The position numbers and the translations under genes were made by a program. Shown piece after piece: positions 61,401 to 64,000 of a DNA stretch of 64,000 bases (its first letter is position 1; each line of letters opens with the position of its first letter). The DNA lies in assembly GCA_009741485.1 (NCBI GenBank), contig CM019218.1, positions 42,764,681-42,828,680 of the forward strand, given 5' to 3'. The notes beneath the pieces are model-generated. The model was not told the origin of the DNA. It worked only from the letters and a program-made list of their open reading frames with translations, and did not search any database. The DNA is from Malurus cyaneus samueli. Its lineage: Eukaryota > Chordata > Aves > Passeriformes > Maluridae.

Positions 61401-62653
61401 TCCTTGCAATTTTTTTGTCCAGCCCACGGCGGAACTGAATGTTGAAGTCTGGGCTGGTTTCATCACATACAGTTGCAAAGATGTAGTTGCAAGTCCCAGT
61501 GAAGTCATACTGGTATTTATCAAAGGTTGAAAAATGGCCTCCACCCCAAGTAGAACAGGAATCCTTGCTCAAAACTATAAAAGAGAAAGAATAATAGATT
61601 TAGGACTGTTAAAAGTATATTTGCTCATTCTGATTAGTATTTCAAAAATAGTAGGACAGGCTCTTAAGTTTCTACTCAGATTAATTCTGTAAACAACATT
61701 CAAGCCCTCTTTTTTTTTATTTTGTTTTGTTTTGTAACCTCAAAATTTCATCTCAAGTCAGAAAGGGAAATAATATTAAGAAAGAGCAATATTCTTATTT
61801 ACTGTAAGCACAGGAGAATTCCCCAACTTCCTAGCTTGGGAAAAACCCTTACAACTACTTCATTGGCAATGTAACAATTTACCTTCTAATTTCAGTCTGC
61901 TAGATCTGTTTGCAAAGGTGACAGCTACAACTGTTAAAGGACAGACCTTTAACTTCTCAGGCCCAGCATTTACCAAGCTATCCATGGCATTACTGTATCA
62001 TGATTAATTGCACAGTCAAATTAACAGATATCCAAAGACAGTCTTTGAAGCCCAACTTGTAATTCCCTACTCTTTTGGCTCTGTGTTTCTGTGACGAAGT
62101 TCCAGATGGTTTTATAAATACATGGCATTTTTAAATCAGTTTTCATTTTAAAGATGTAATCCGAAATGGTTATCTGAATAGACACATTCTTGGATGTGGA
62201 AATGAATCACAAAAAAAACCCAGATACAACTCCAGCACTTGCAGTTAGATAGTTTTGTACCTATTTACAGCATTTGAACAGTCTCCCTCTGAAGCTAATA
62301 ATTTAACTGAAGTAATTAAAATCATGTCCTCAGTTCTGTATTTTCAGACTCGGATTGTTGCTTTTCATTTTTTAATCATTTTTGCTTATGGTATCAGGTG
62401 AAGCTCAGGTACCTTAGAATAGATCTTAGAGTCACGAAATATCATGTAAGTTTATCATAGTCTACATGCAATGTATATTTATTGTTTTAAAGCCAAAACA
62501 GCTTTTTTAACTCTAAAGAAGTAATCAAAGGATTACAGAATGTAACTGATTTTACCCAGGTCAGGTAGAAAATACTGCTTCCTAATGAGCTGCTGTTACC
62601 TGTTGGCAAGAAGTACTCCTCTTCCATGCTTCTGTTCTGTCCTGAAGGTCTGA
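22435..62653 (-). CDS. MUC6: Mucin-6 (gel-forming mucin; beta-ovomucin in birds), partial
   Basis: MUC6 is a secreted, heavily O-glycosylated, disulfide-linked mucin. In birds it is the beta subunit of ovomucin, which gives thick egg white its gel structure. Going 5' to 3' (right to left), exons before the PTS region lie at 62600-62653, 61334-61574, 60597-60723, 59401-59488, 58892-59001, 57738-57945, 56820-56942, 55717-55837, 55264-55402, 55011-55115, 54595-54667, 54193-54330, 53177-53338, 52542-52636, 51774-51906, 50860-51109, 49690-49742, 49458-49567, 48538-48689, 47671-47812, 47095-47205, 46553-46738, 45884-46123, 45308-45464, 44467-44610 and 43888-43950. All phases match, giving about 1175 codons with the order D1-D2-linker-D3. 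The PTS exons and a CK region follow. The reading matches human MUC6 along its length, and the neighbour AP2A2 agrees. The signal-peptide exon is not in view. Confidence 0.95.
22495..22623 (-). pseudogene. MUC6: MUC6 cystine-knot second-half exon, apparently frame-broken
   Basis: An acceptor (AATTCAG) precedes 22623 and is in phase with the preceding exon, reading KYTYNYKGAV and then an in-frame TGA. A second frame then carries VQFCCPLEEFDKKSRLQC, ending CKCSSI and a stop at 22517. This resembles the vertebrate MUC6 knot pattern of CC, Pro-Leu, a charged stretch and Leu-x-Cys. A third frame has VFKFSVIGCEKK, like the last strand and Cys of the knot. So homology is visible but spread over frames. 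A weaker acceptor (TACAAG, exon from 22604) would give the CC segment in frame. Real decay, assembly error and an odd splice remain open. Confidence 0.45.
22785..22866. repeat. A-rich simple sequence
   Basis: The segment has two poly(A) runs of 14-18 nt with CAAA-type repeats around them. No retroposon body is recognisable beside it. Confidence 0.8.
22926..22999 (-). other. MUC6: Candidate alternative MUC6 terminal exon with poly(A) signal
   Basis: A strong minus-strand acceptor (pyrimidine-rich tract ending TTCAG) precedes 22999. Its phase fits the exon ending at 23095. It reads KEENVVRIHPAIQNVAV and stops with TAA at 22948-22950; AATAAA follows at 22926-22931. Used as the last exon, it would give a MUC6 with only the first half of the cystine knot and a short Cys-free tail. 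There is no homology support, only splice phase, stop and signal. Confidence 0.3.
23095..23197 (-). CDS. MUC6: MUC6 cystine-knot domain, first half
   Basis: This 103-nt exon runs from an acceptor (TTTGACAG) to a donor (AA/GTAAGG). It joins the terminal PTS exon in phase 1 (G/AG) and reads EHCREVEYEEEITYKGC, then STNVTLSRCEGSCPSSTK. The spacing C-x(14)-GC-x(8)-C-x-G-x-C is that of the C-terminal cystine knot of gel-forming mucins and von Willebrand factor, which makes the first dimer in the endoplasmic reticulum. NVT is a potential N-glycosylation site, also present in mammalian MUC6. The next part of the knot is problematic. Confidence 0.88.
23198..25383 (-). other. MUC6: MUC6 intron between the last PTS exon and the CK exon
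   Basis: Intron of about 2.2 kb. It contains a short direct repeat of about 28 bp near 23946-24003 (AAAGGTTG followed by a TTGAATATTATTG core, twice). Open frames near 24133-24535 have no splice or family support. Nothing else is recognised. Confidence 0.7.
25384..25983 (-). CDS. MUC6: MUC6 terminal PTS exon (hybrid)
   Basis: This 600-nt exon has an acceptor CTCCTGGCAG and a donor TTG/GTAATG, phase 1-1, and is fully open for 200 codons. Its first 75 or so codons match the B-type repeat unit (FTHEQSTVPHVEPPVTTEKT onward). From about LSTWLPSTATYPFSSTLVP the sequence is unique Ser/Thr/Pro-rich mucin domain. It looks like a repeat unit fused to an older single-copy PTS end. It joins the CK exon in frame. 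Confidence 0.85.
26494..26927 (-). CDS. MUC6: MUC6 PTS repeat exon, copy 12 (type A)
   Basis: The 434-nt copy has intact acceptor and donor. Its length is not a multiple of 3. Single-base losses near its 5' end (around 26845-26880) and one near 26775 break the frame relative to the clean copy at 32963-33400. Confidence 0.65.
27455..27894 (-). CDS. MUC6: MUC6 PTS repeat exon, copy 11 (type A)
   Basis: The 440-nt copy has good splice sites. It carries two extra bases compared with the clean copy, one in the TTT run near 27770 and one near 27523. The frame between them is shifted into a His/Gln/Cys-rich reading. Confidence 0.65.
28241..28639 (+). mobile_element. Solo LTR of an endogenous retrovirus in an L-type intron
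   Basis: A 399-bp insertion begins TGTGGTGG and ends GCGACA. It is flanked by TACAGA at 28235-28240 and 28640-28645. The sister intron copy near 31645 reads GTTTACAGACCTAAAG without the insert, so this is an empty-site comparison inside one window. A TATA-like GGATAAAAG lies near 28531 and AATAAA at 28553-28558, followed by a T-rich R/U5-like stretch. No coding region is present. The 6-bp duplication fits class II (alpha/beta-like) elements (inference). Confidence 0.85.
29007..29425 (-). CDS. MUC6: MUC6 PTS repeat exon, copy 10 (type B short)
   Basis: The 419-nt copy starts FTHEQSTVPHVEPP. It has the short-form segment (TSVSTEATL) in place of the TGASPPSSTASLETSP segment. Splice sites are intact. 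The frame changes after EATLETTF, so at least one indel is present. Confidence 0.65.
29938..30366 (-). CDS. MUC6: MUC6 PTS repeat exon, copy 9 (type A, open)
   Basis: The 429-nt copy is open for 143 codons in the mucin frame, from FTHKILTVPHAVTP to TVSQQGSALSG at the donor. Small deletions near the 3' end (29941-29985) alter the last residues but keep phase 1 at the splice site. Confidence 0.8.
30874..31306 (-). CDS. MUC6: MUC6 PTS repeat exon, copy 8 (type A)
   Basis: The 433-nt copy has intact splice sites. Several single-base deletions (for example near 31052, 31153, 31175 and 31195) put the length out of frame. The sequence otherwise matches type A closely. Confidence 0.6.
32019..32450 (-). 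CDS. MUC6: MUC6 PTS repeat exon, copy 7 (type B long)
   Basis: The 432-nt copy keeps phase overall. A 5-nt loss near 32325 and a 1-nt loss near 32282 compensate each other, so only about 14 residues (LNSSISGNISQSQLSAF) are altered. It reads from FTHEQSTVPHVEP to TGLSSSQPG. Confidence 0.75.
32963..33400 (-). CDS. MUC6: MUC6 PTS repeat exon, copy 6 (type A, reference copy)
   Basis: The 438-nt copy is open for 146 codons and the cleanest of the array. It starts FTHKILTVPHAVTPVTTEKT and has ASPPSSTASLETSPNPSS, TTSTVSSTAAPSSSPTPT and TLRPKPSSPATSAPKE in the middle. It ends SSTWLSSSQPG. Ser, Thr and Pro make up most residues, with no cysteine: a dense O-glycosylation domain. Confidence 0.88.
33919..34337 (-). 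CDS. MUC6: MUC6 PTS repeat exon, copy 5 (type B short)
   Basis: The 419-nt copy has several 1-nt losses in G runs (34158-34182) and 1-nt gains (near 34200 and 34216). The frame moves twice. Splice sites are intact. The next intron to its right in the window (34338-34838) is also unusually rich in single-base losses. Confidence 0.6.
34839..35270 (-). CDS. MUC6: MUC6 PTS repeat exon, copy 4 (type A)
   Basis: The 432-nt copy has a net length in frame. A 1-nt loss near 35040 and a 2-nt loss near 34976 leave about 60 nt in another frame. The first half reads as in the clean copy. Confidence 0.68.
35789..36219 (-). CDS. MUC6: MUC6 PTS repeat exon, copy 3 (type B long)
   Basis: The 431-nt copy has a 1-nt loss soon after the acceptor (near 36175), which shifts the frame after VEPP. 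More single losses follow near 36104-36110, 36046 and 35970. Splice sites are intact. Confidence 0.6.
36735..37171 (-). CDS. MUC6: MUC6 PTS repeat exon, copy 2 (type A)
   Basis: The 437-nt copy has an extra base near 37136 and losses near 37080 and 37050. Donor and acceptor are intact, and the downstream half is identical to the clean copy over most of its length. Confidence 0.62.
37674..38077 (-). CDS. MUC6: MUC6 PTS repeat exon, copy 1 (type B short, most degraded)
   Basis: The 404-nt copy is the 5'-most member of the array. It carries the largest number of small deletions and substitutions of all copies. The upstream exon (38509-38556) would join it as G/CC. Splice sites are readable, but the frame is broken several times. 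Confidence 0.55.
38509..38556 (-). CDS. MUC6: MUC6 small PTS exon (16 codons)
   Basis: The exon lies between TTCTTTATAG and AACAG/GTAAGT, phase 1-1. It reads REPTTAKTPSTEVVTG. The splice sites and the phase match with both neighbours support it despite the small size. Confidence 0.78.
39228..39461 (-). CDS. MUC6: MUC6 PTS exon (78 codons)
   Basis: The acceptor is TTTCTTTCTGTAG and the donor TTCTG/GTAAGG, phase 1-1. The reading is open and Ser/Thr-rich: VTHIRTTLTQPVHHL, then TEATPATSPSSTSVTSETSP, ending LSSTQLGTSHSG. It shares the V-P-H and SSTS themes with the array units and may be an older relative of them. Confidence 0.85.
39674..39715 (-). CDS. MUC6: MUC6 small PTS exon (14 codons)
   Basis: The exon lies between CTTACTTCACAG and AGAAG/GTGAGT, phase 1-1. 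It reads SEGTEATTLYYPEG. An alternative acceptor two bases in (CAGAG) would break phase, so the first AG is chosen. Confidence 0.72.
40370..40645 (-). CDS. MUC6: MUC6 PTS exon (92 codons)
   Basis: The acceptor tract CTTTACTCCAAAAG and donor GCAG/GTAAAT are in phase 1-1. The frame is open: EHTTSIFTTPNMTTTITTPS, then MKRTMATTPRSVPSSPVASS, ending FSKPRLTTAG. It is Thr-rich and has no cysteine. Confidence 0.85.
41149..41170. repeat. Perfect 9-bp inverted repeat with 4-nt loop
   Basis: AGCTGGGTT and AACCCAGCT flank AATA within the MUC6 intron between the 92-codon and 60-codon PTS exons. It has no T run, so it is not a terminator. Function unknown; it may be chance. Confidence 0.5.
41487..41666 (-). 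CDS. MUC6: MUC6 PTS exon (60 codons)
   Basis: The acceptor is CTTTTTCTCTTAG and the donor ACTG/GTAGGT, phase 1-1. The reading is open: VTTVQPQVTRSSTTSTLLPV, later TSQTITAKITVPGTSPSQ. Typical PTS composition. Confidence 0.85.
42235..42800 (-). mobile_element. CR1 LINE fragment in a MUC6 intron
   Basis: On the plus strand the segment begins with ATTGTAGAATGGCCTGAGTT and continues through TGTCCAGCCTGACTTCAATG and GTTCCAGCCCTCTGGTCATT. This is the familiar reverse-complement order of the 3' part of bird CR1 elements. It is 5'-truncated and diverged. It lies between the exons at 41487-41666 and 42950-42997. Confidence 0.88.
42950..42997 (-). CDS. MUC6: MUC6 first PTS exon (16 codons)
   Basis: The exon lies between TTTATGTAACAG and CCAG/GTTAGT, phase 1-1. 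It reads GQINVTTTPEPSSSSPG and joins in frame to the last cysteine-rich exon (CMPCG) upstream. It marks the switch from the D3 assembly to the mucin domain. Confidence 0.78.
43888..44610 (-). CDS. MUC6: MUC6 D3 TIL-type cysteine-rich end
   Basis: Exons 44467-44610 and 43888-43950 read VYCEYYNSHKRTGIDDAF, later CTWHYRPCNCPNQNYKYVN, then GCYNCSHDEYFDHEEERCMP and CG. This matches the stretch that ends the D3 assembly of MUC6 just before the PTS region. Phases 1-1 at both exons agree with the neighbours. Confidence 0.92.
45308..45464 (-). CDS. MUC6: MUC6 C8 domain of D3
   Basis: The exon reads VNRVPYYEACVRDSCGCDIG, then GDCECMCDAIAVYAMACLEK and DWRTPEFC. The cysteine spacing (C-x5-CGC, CECMC, AC, C) is that of a C8 module. 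It joins CHNK upstream and PVYC downstream in frame. Odd-numbered cysteines in D3 support covalent multimer formation in the Golgi in this family. Confidence 0.93.
45884..47812 (-). CDS. MUC6: MUC6 VWD3 domain
   Basis: Exons 47671-47812, 47095-47205, 46553-46738 and 45884-46123. The reading includes YGEGHITTFDGQRFVFDGNC, YILAM, DGCSVNRPVSSFKIVTENVI, GKSGVTCSRSISIYLG, NLTIILRDETFTISGE and ETICGLCGNYNGNMKDDFET. The CGLC motif and the following Asn/Asp-rich calcium-binding loop are intact. All junctions keep frame. D3 takes part in N-terminal assembly of gel-forming mucins. Confidence 0.95.
48538..49742 (-). CDS. MUC6: MUC6 linker (D'-like) TIL and E modules
   Basis: Exons 49690-49742, 49458-49567 and 48538-48689 read YCVNGRLSCTGKPQNPAE, SCKAPKKYISCSDSLENKYG, CAPTCQMLATGIEC, IPTKCESGCVCADGLYENLD and CPCEYGGLAYGRGEQIQTEC. 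This is the D' TIL-type module between D2 and D3. The last exon ends TG and takes C from the next, giving the CTC pair. Confidence 0.92.
50197..50796 (+). mobile_element. ERVL-type solo LTR in a MUC6 intron
   Basis: The element starts near TATACTGGTTTGGGCAGG and AATAGAGTTAATTTTG and has GGGAGGGGACACAGCCAGGG in the middle. It contains AATAAAGAAATTTAG near 50660 and ends GTGGCTGCATGGTGCTTACC with a TTAACCCTCCACA tail. This order is characteristic of a common avian ERVL-like LTR. No internal region is present. Exact edges are uncertain by a few bases. Confidence 0.8.
50860..51109 (-). CDS. MUC6: MUC6 TIL domain of D2
   Basis: A 250-nt exon reads ITCTGNQTFSYNTQACDRTC, LSLSNRALECHPTDIP, GCQCPKGLYLNHKNECVRKS and HCPCYLEDRKYILPDQST. 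It is a trypsin-inhibitor-like cysteine-rich module. The phase is 1 in and 2 out, matched by both neighbours. Confidence 0.94.
51774..52636 (-). CDS. MUC6: MUC6 C8 domain of D2
   Basis: Exons 52542-52636 and 51774-51906 read AETHCSILTKKGTVFEKCHA, NPIPFYK, RCVYQACNYEETFPYICSAL, SYARACSSMGLILENWRSS and MDNC. The cysteine pattern and wording match the D2 C8 module of MUC6 closely. Confidence 0.94.
51970..52105 (+). mobile_element. CR1 LINE 3' end in a MUC6 intron
   Basis: The segment with GTGTGGATGTGGCATATAGG and GGTTAGACTAGATCTCCAAG, followed by ATCTTTTCCAATCAATATG, is the diverged 3' end of a bird CR1 element in plus orientation, opposite to MUC6. Confidence 0.75.
53177..55402 (-). CDS. MUC6: MUC6 VWD2 domain
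   Basis: Exons 55264-55402, 55011-55115, 54595-54667, 54193-54330 and 53177-53338. The reading includes PGRCSLEGGSFVTTFDSRPY, RFHGVCTYVLMK, HNGTLMAVYEKTGYAHSETS, DKIVISQNDLLTDDDELKRL, DITVFRQSSMYVQMHTNFGL and GLCGNYNGDTTDDFMTSMDI. The position before GLC is Leu, not Cys, so this D domain has no complete CGLC motif; human MUC6 D2 also lacks that Cys (Arg there, from memory). Five exons, all in frame. Confidence 0.95.
55717..56942 (-). CDS. MUC6: MUC6 TIL domain of D1 and following E segment
   Basis: Exons 56820-56942 and 55717-55837 read VGKCSANQIYEECGSPCIKT, CSNPEYSCSSHCTYGCFCPE, TVLDDISKNRTCVHISQCPC and LNGKTYAPGETMTAACRTC. These are the trypsin-inhibitor-like module and its extension that close the D1 assembly. 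The last TG joins T of the next exon to give CRTCKC. Confidence 0.93.
57738..57945 (-). CDS. MUC6: MUC6 C8 domain of D1
   Basis: The 208-nt exon reads AMICSQLLNLVSPTCSVPKD, FVIRCQLDMQDCSEPGQHN, CTCSTLSEYSRQCAMSHQMV and NWRTENFC. It is phase 0 in, phase 1 out. It aligns with the C8 module after VWD1 of MUC6. Confidence 0.94.
58892..61574 (-). CDS. MUC6: MUC6 VWD1 domain
   Basis: Exons 61334-61574, 60597-60723, 59401-59488 and 58892-59001. The reading includes DSCSTWGGGHFSTFDKYQYD, FTGTCNYIFATVCDE, IIQLPYSSNGIQIAPYGCN, VLAEKKYMGKTCGMCGNYDG and KLLDTYKFAALQKMDDPSEI. The CGMC motif is complete. Pro-peptide CxxC motifs of this kind are linked to disulfide exchange during mucin and VWF multimer assembly. 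All junctions are in frame. Confidence 0.95.
62600..62653 (-). CDS. MUC6: MUC6 N-terminal exon before VWD1
   Basis: The acceptor is CTATTTTCCAG and the donor ACAG/GTAACA. This 54-nt exon in phase 1-1 reads RPSGQNRSMEEEYFLPTV and joins LSKDSCSTWGG of D1. Mammalian MUC6 has a comparable short variable stretch between signal peptide and D1. NRS is a possible N-glycosylation site. No signal peptide is encoded here. Confidence 0.7.
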
Positions 62654-64000
62654 CTGGAAAATAGGAATTGGCTAAAGGTTATCATTGATCCTTCCTGCCC
62701 AAGTCCAGCTAATTTCACATATTGTGCTTGAGTGATATTGACCACCAAACCCCAGAGTGTGCCAAGGAATGATTACCTGGGGCTGCACAATAGTCAGAGT
62801 GCAATAGGTGCCTCTTTCAGTAAATATCAGAGCATGGTCAGAGTATTTATTTCTATTTAAATCTTATCAAAGAAAAATAACAAATGGGAATGTCAACAAC
62901 TCAAGGAAGTTTAAATCTAGATTATGTGTTTGTCTTTCGAGTTCAGCTTTTATTAAATGATATCTAGAGATTTTCTTTTGTCTACATCCATGCTCTACCG
63001 TTTCTCTTGTTAGAAGAACAGACAGAACACAGAGATGAGTCCTCGAATATTTGCAAATTTTTTGTCTGATCACAAGTCTTTTTTTTTTACTTTTAGGATG
63101 AACTTCATGTAGCCTTTCCATGCTTATAGTGAATGAGAATTCACCTAATTCAAGCCACCCTTGGTTTCTTCTGCATAAAGAAATGCCTCTTATTATAATT
63201 AATTTGCATTTTATACAATACTTTTTGTTCTACACCTTCACATTTTCCCCACACTGGACAAAGAATTTAATTCAACCACTGATATGCAACAAGCTCTGGA
63301 GTACATAGAATCACTTTTAAACTGTATGCAGAAGTAAAGTGTGATATTTTAGTATAAAACACTAAAATTATTAATTACTAGGAACATTGTCTGTAAATAG
63401 AATAGGATAGGAAAAGAATTCAGAATACTAGGACTGATACCTATACTTATTTAGATAGGATCTTGTGAAAATTGTGTGTTTTCAGAAGGGCTATAGCCTT
63501 CTGTATCGTGCCTTCTCAGAGGAACATCATGTCCTGTAAAATACAGTATATCATGTTAGCATGATGACTTTTATGTATTCTTGCCATAGACATGGAAAAC
63601 TAAACGTTTATTGAATGAACTTCAAAGTACCTCATATTTCTTCAGAAAAGGATATGTGAAAAATAGTGTTGGTTCTGACCAAGGGTTGATGTAGCTCTCT
63701 GCTTTATTTCCATAAGAGATTATTAACAGACTGCCCAAAGGAAGATGACCATCAGGTCAGGCATATATACTTCCACAGATATTCATTCTCTCAGTCTCAA
63801 ATTATTTTCAGTTCAGCGAATTTTGTGAGGCTATTGGGATTTTTCTGTTTACGTCTCGCTTGTGCTCTGGCTTCCGAGTCCTTGTCCACCATCCTTTTGT
63901 ACCAAATTTTTTTTGTAACAGAAAATGCCACAATCACTGCTGTCAAAATCTGCTGTTTTAAATATGAGCTAACATTTTAATGAGATCTGCCTTTCTAACA
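62654..64000 (-). other. MUC6: MUC6 5' intron, signal-peptide exon not found
   Basis: This stretch to the window edge shows no convincing start codon followed by a hydrophobic leader and a donor. The MUC6 promoter and first exon most likely lie to the right of the window. Confidence 0.5.

Noticed and set aside
63463..63533. Possible extra 5' MUC6 exon after TTTTACAG (reading HDVPLRRHDTEGYSP)
   Set aside because: The open stretch ends in a stop without a usable phase-1 donor, and it does not resemble a signal peptide.
1..64000. CRISPR arrays, bacterial operons, tRNA or rRNA genes
   Set aside because: None are seen. The regular repeats at 26-38 kb are exon-intron modules of a mucin gene in a vertebrate genome.

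Overview
The window is a nuclear chromosome segment from a bird. The coding sequence is vertebrate and split by introns with canonical splice sites. CR1 LINE 3' ends and avian-type ERV LTRs lie in the introns. The gene pair AP2A2/MUC6 sits tail to tail, as on human chromosome 11p15. The species cannot be read from the sequence; the LTR families fit Neoaves better than chicken (inference). Neither promoter is in the window.

Left part, + strand (528-17374): the last 17 constitutive coding exons of AP2A2, the alpha-2 large subunit of the clathrin adaptor AP-2. They hold about 738 residues: trunk from roughly residue 200, hinge and ear. Two features stand out. One is a phase-preserving 78-nt cassette exon in the hinge (11611-11688). 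The other is an AT-AC (U12-type) intron in the ear (13478-14302) with a full-consensus branch site. The 3' UTR follows, then about 4.5 kb of gene-free sequence.

Right part, - strand (62653 down to about 22430): MUC6, the gel-forming mucin that in birds is the beta subunit of egg-white ovomucin. From its 5' end (right) the window holds the exon before D1, then VWD1-C8-TIL, VWD2-C8-TIL, a linker TIL-like module, VWD3-C8-TIL, a large Pro/Thr/Ser (PTS) region and a C-terminal cystine-knot (CK) region. The signal-peptide exon is not visible and probably lies beyond 64000. All 26 exons before the PTS region join in a single reading frame of about 1175 codons.

The most unusual part is the PTS region (25384-42997). 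Six upstream PTS exons are followed by twelve tandem copies of an exon-plus-intron module of about 0.94 kb, each carrying its own splice sites and an O-glycosylation exon of about 430 nt, and then by a terminal hybrid PTS exon. Two exon types and three main intron types alternate in higher-order repeats. One intron copy carries a 399-bp solo LTR with a 6-bp target duplication; its sister copy keeps the empty site. Many copies contain small indels that break the frame, in exons and introns alike. This suggests consensus errors in a hard-to-assemble array, though decay is possible. The CK domain is also odd: its first half is intact, while the exon matching its second half is broken by frame changes, and a second in-phase terminal exon would bypass it.
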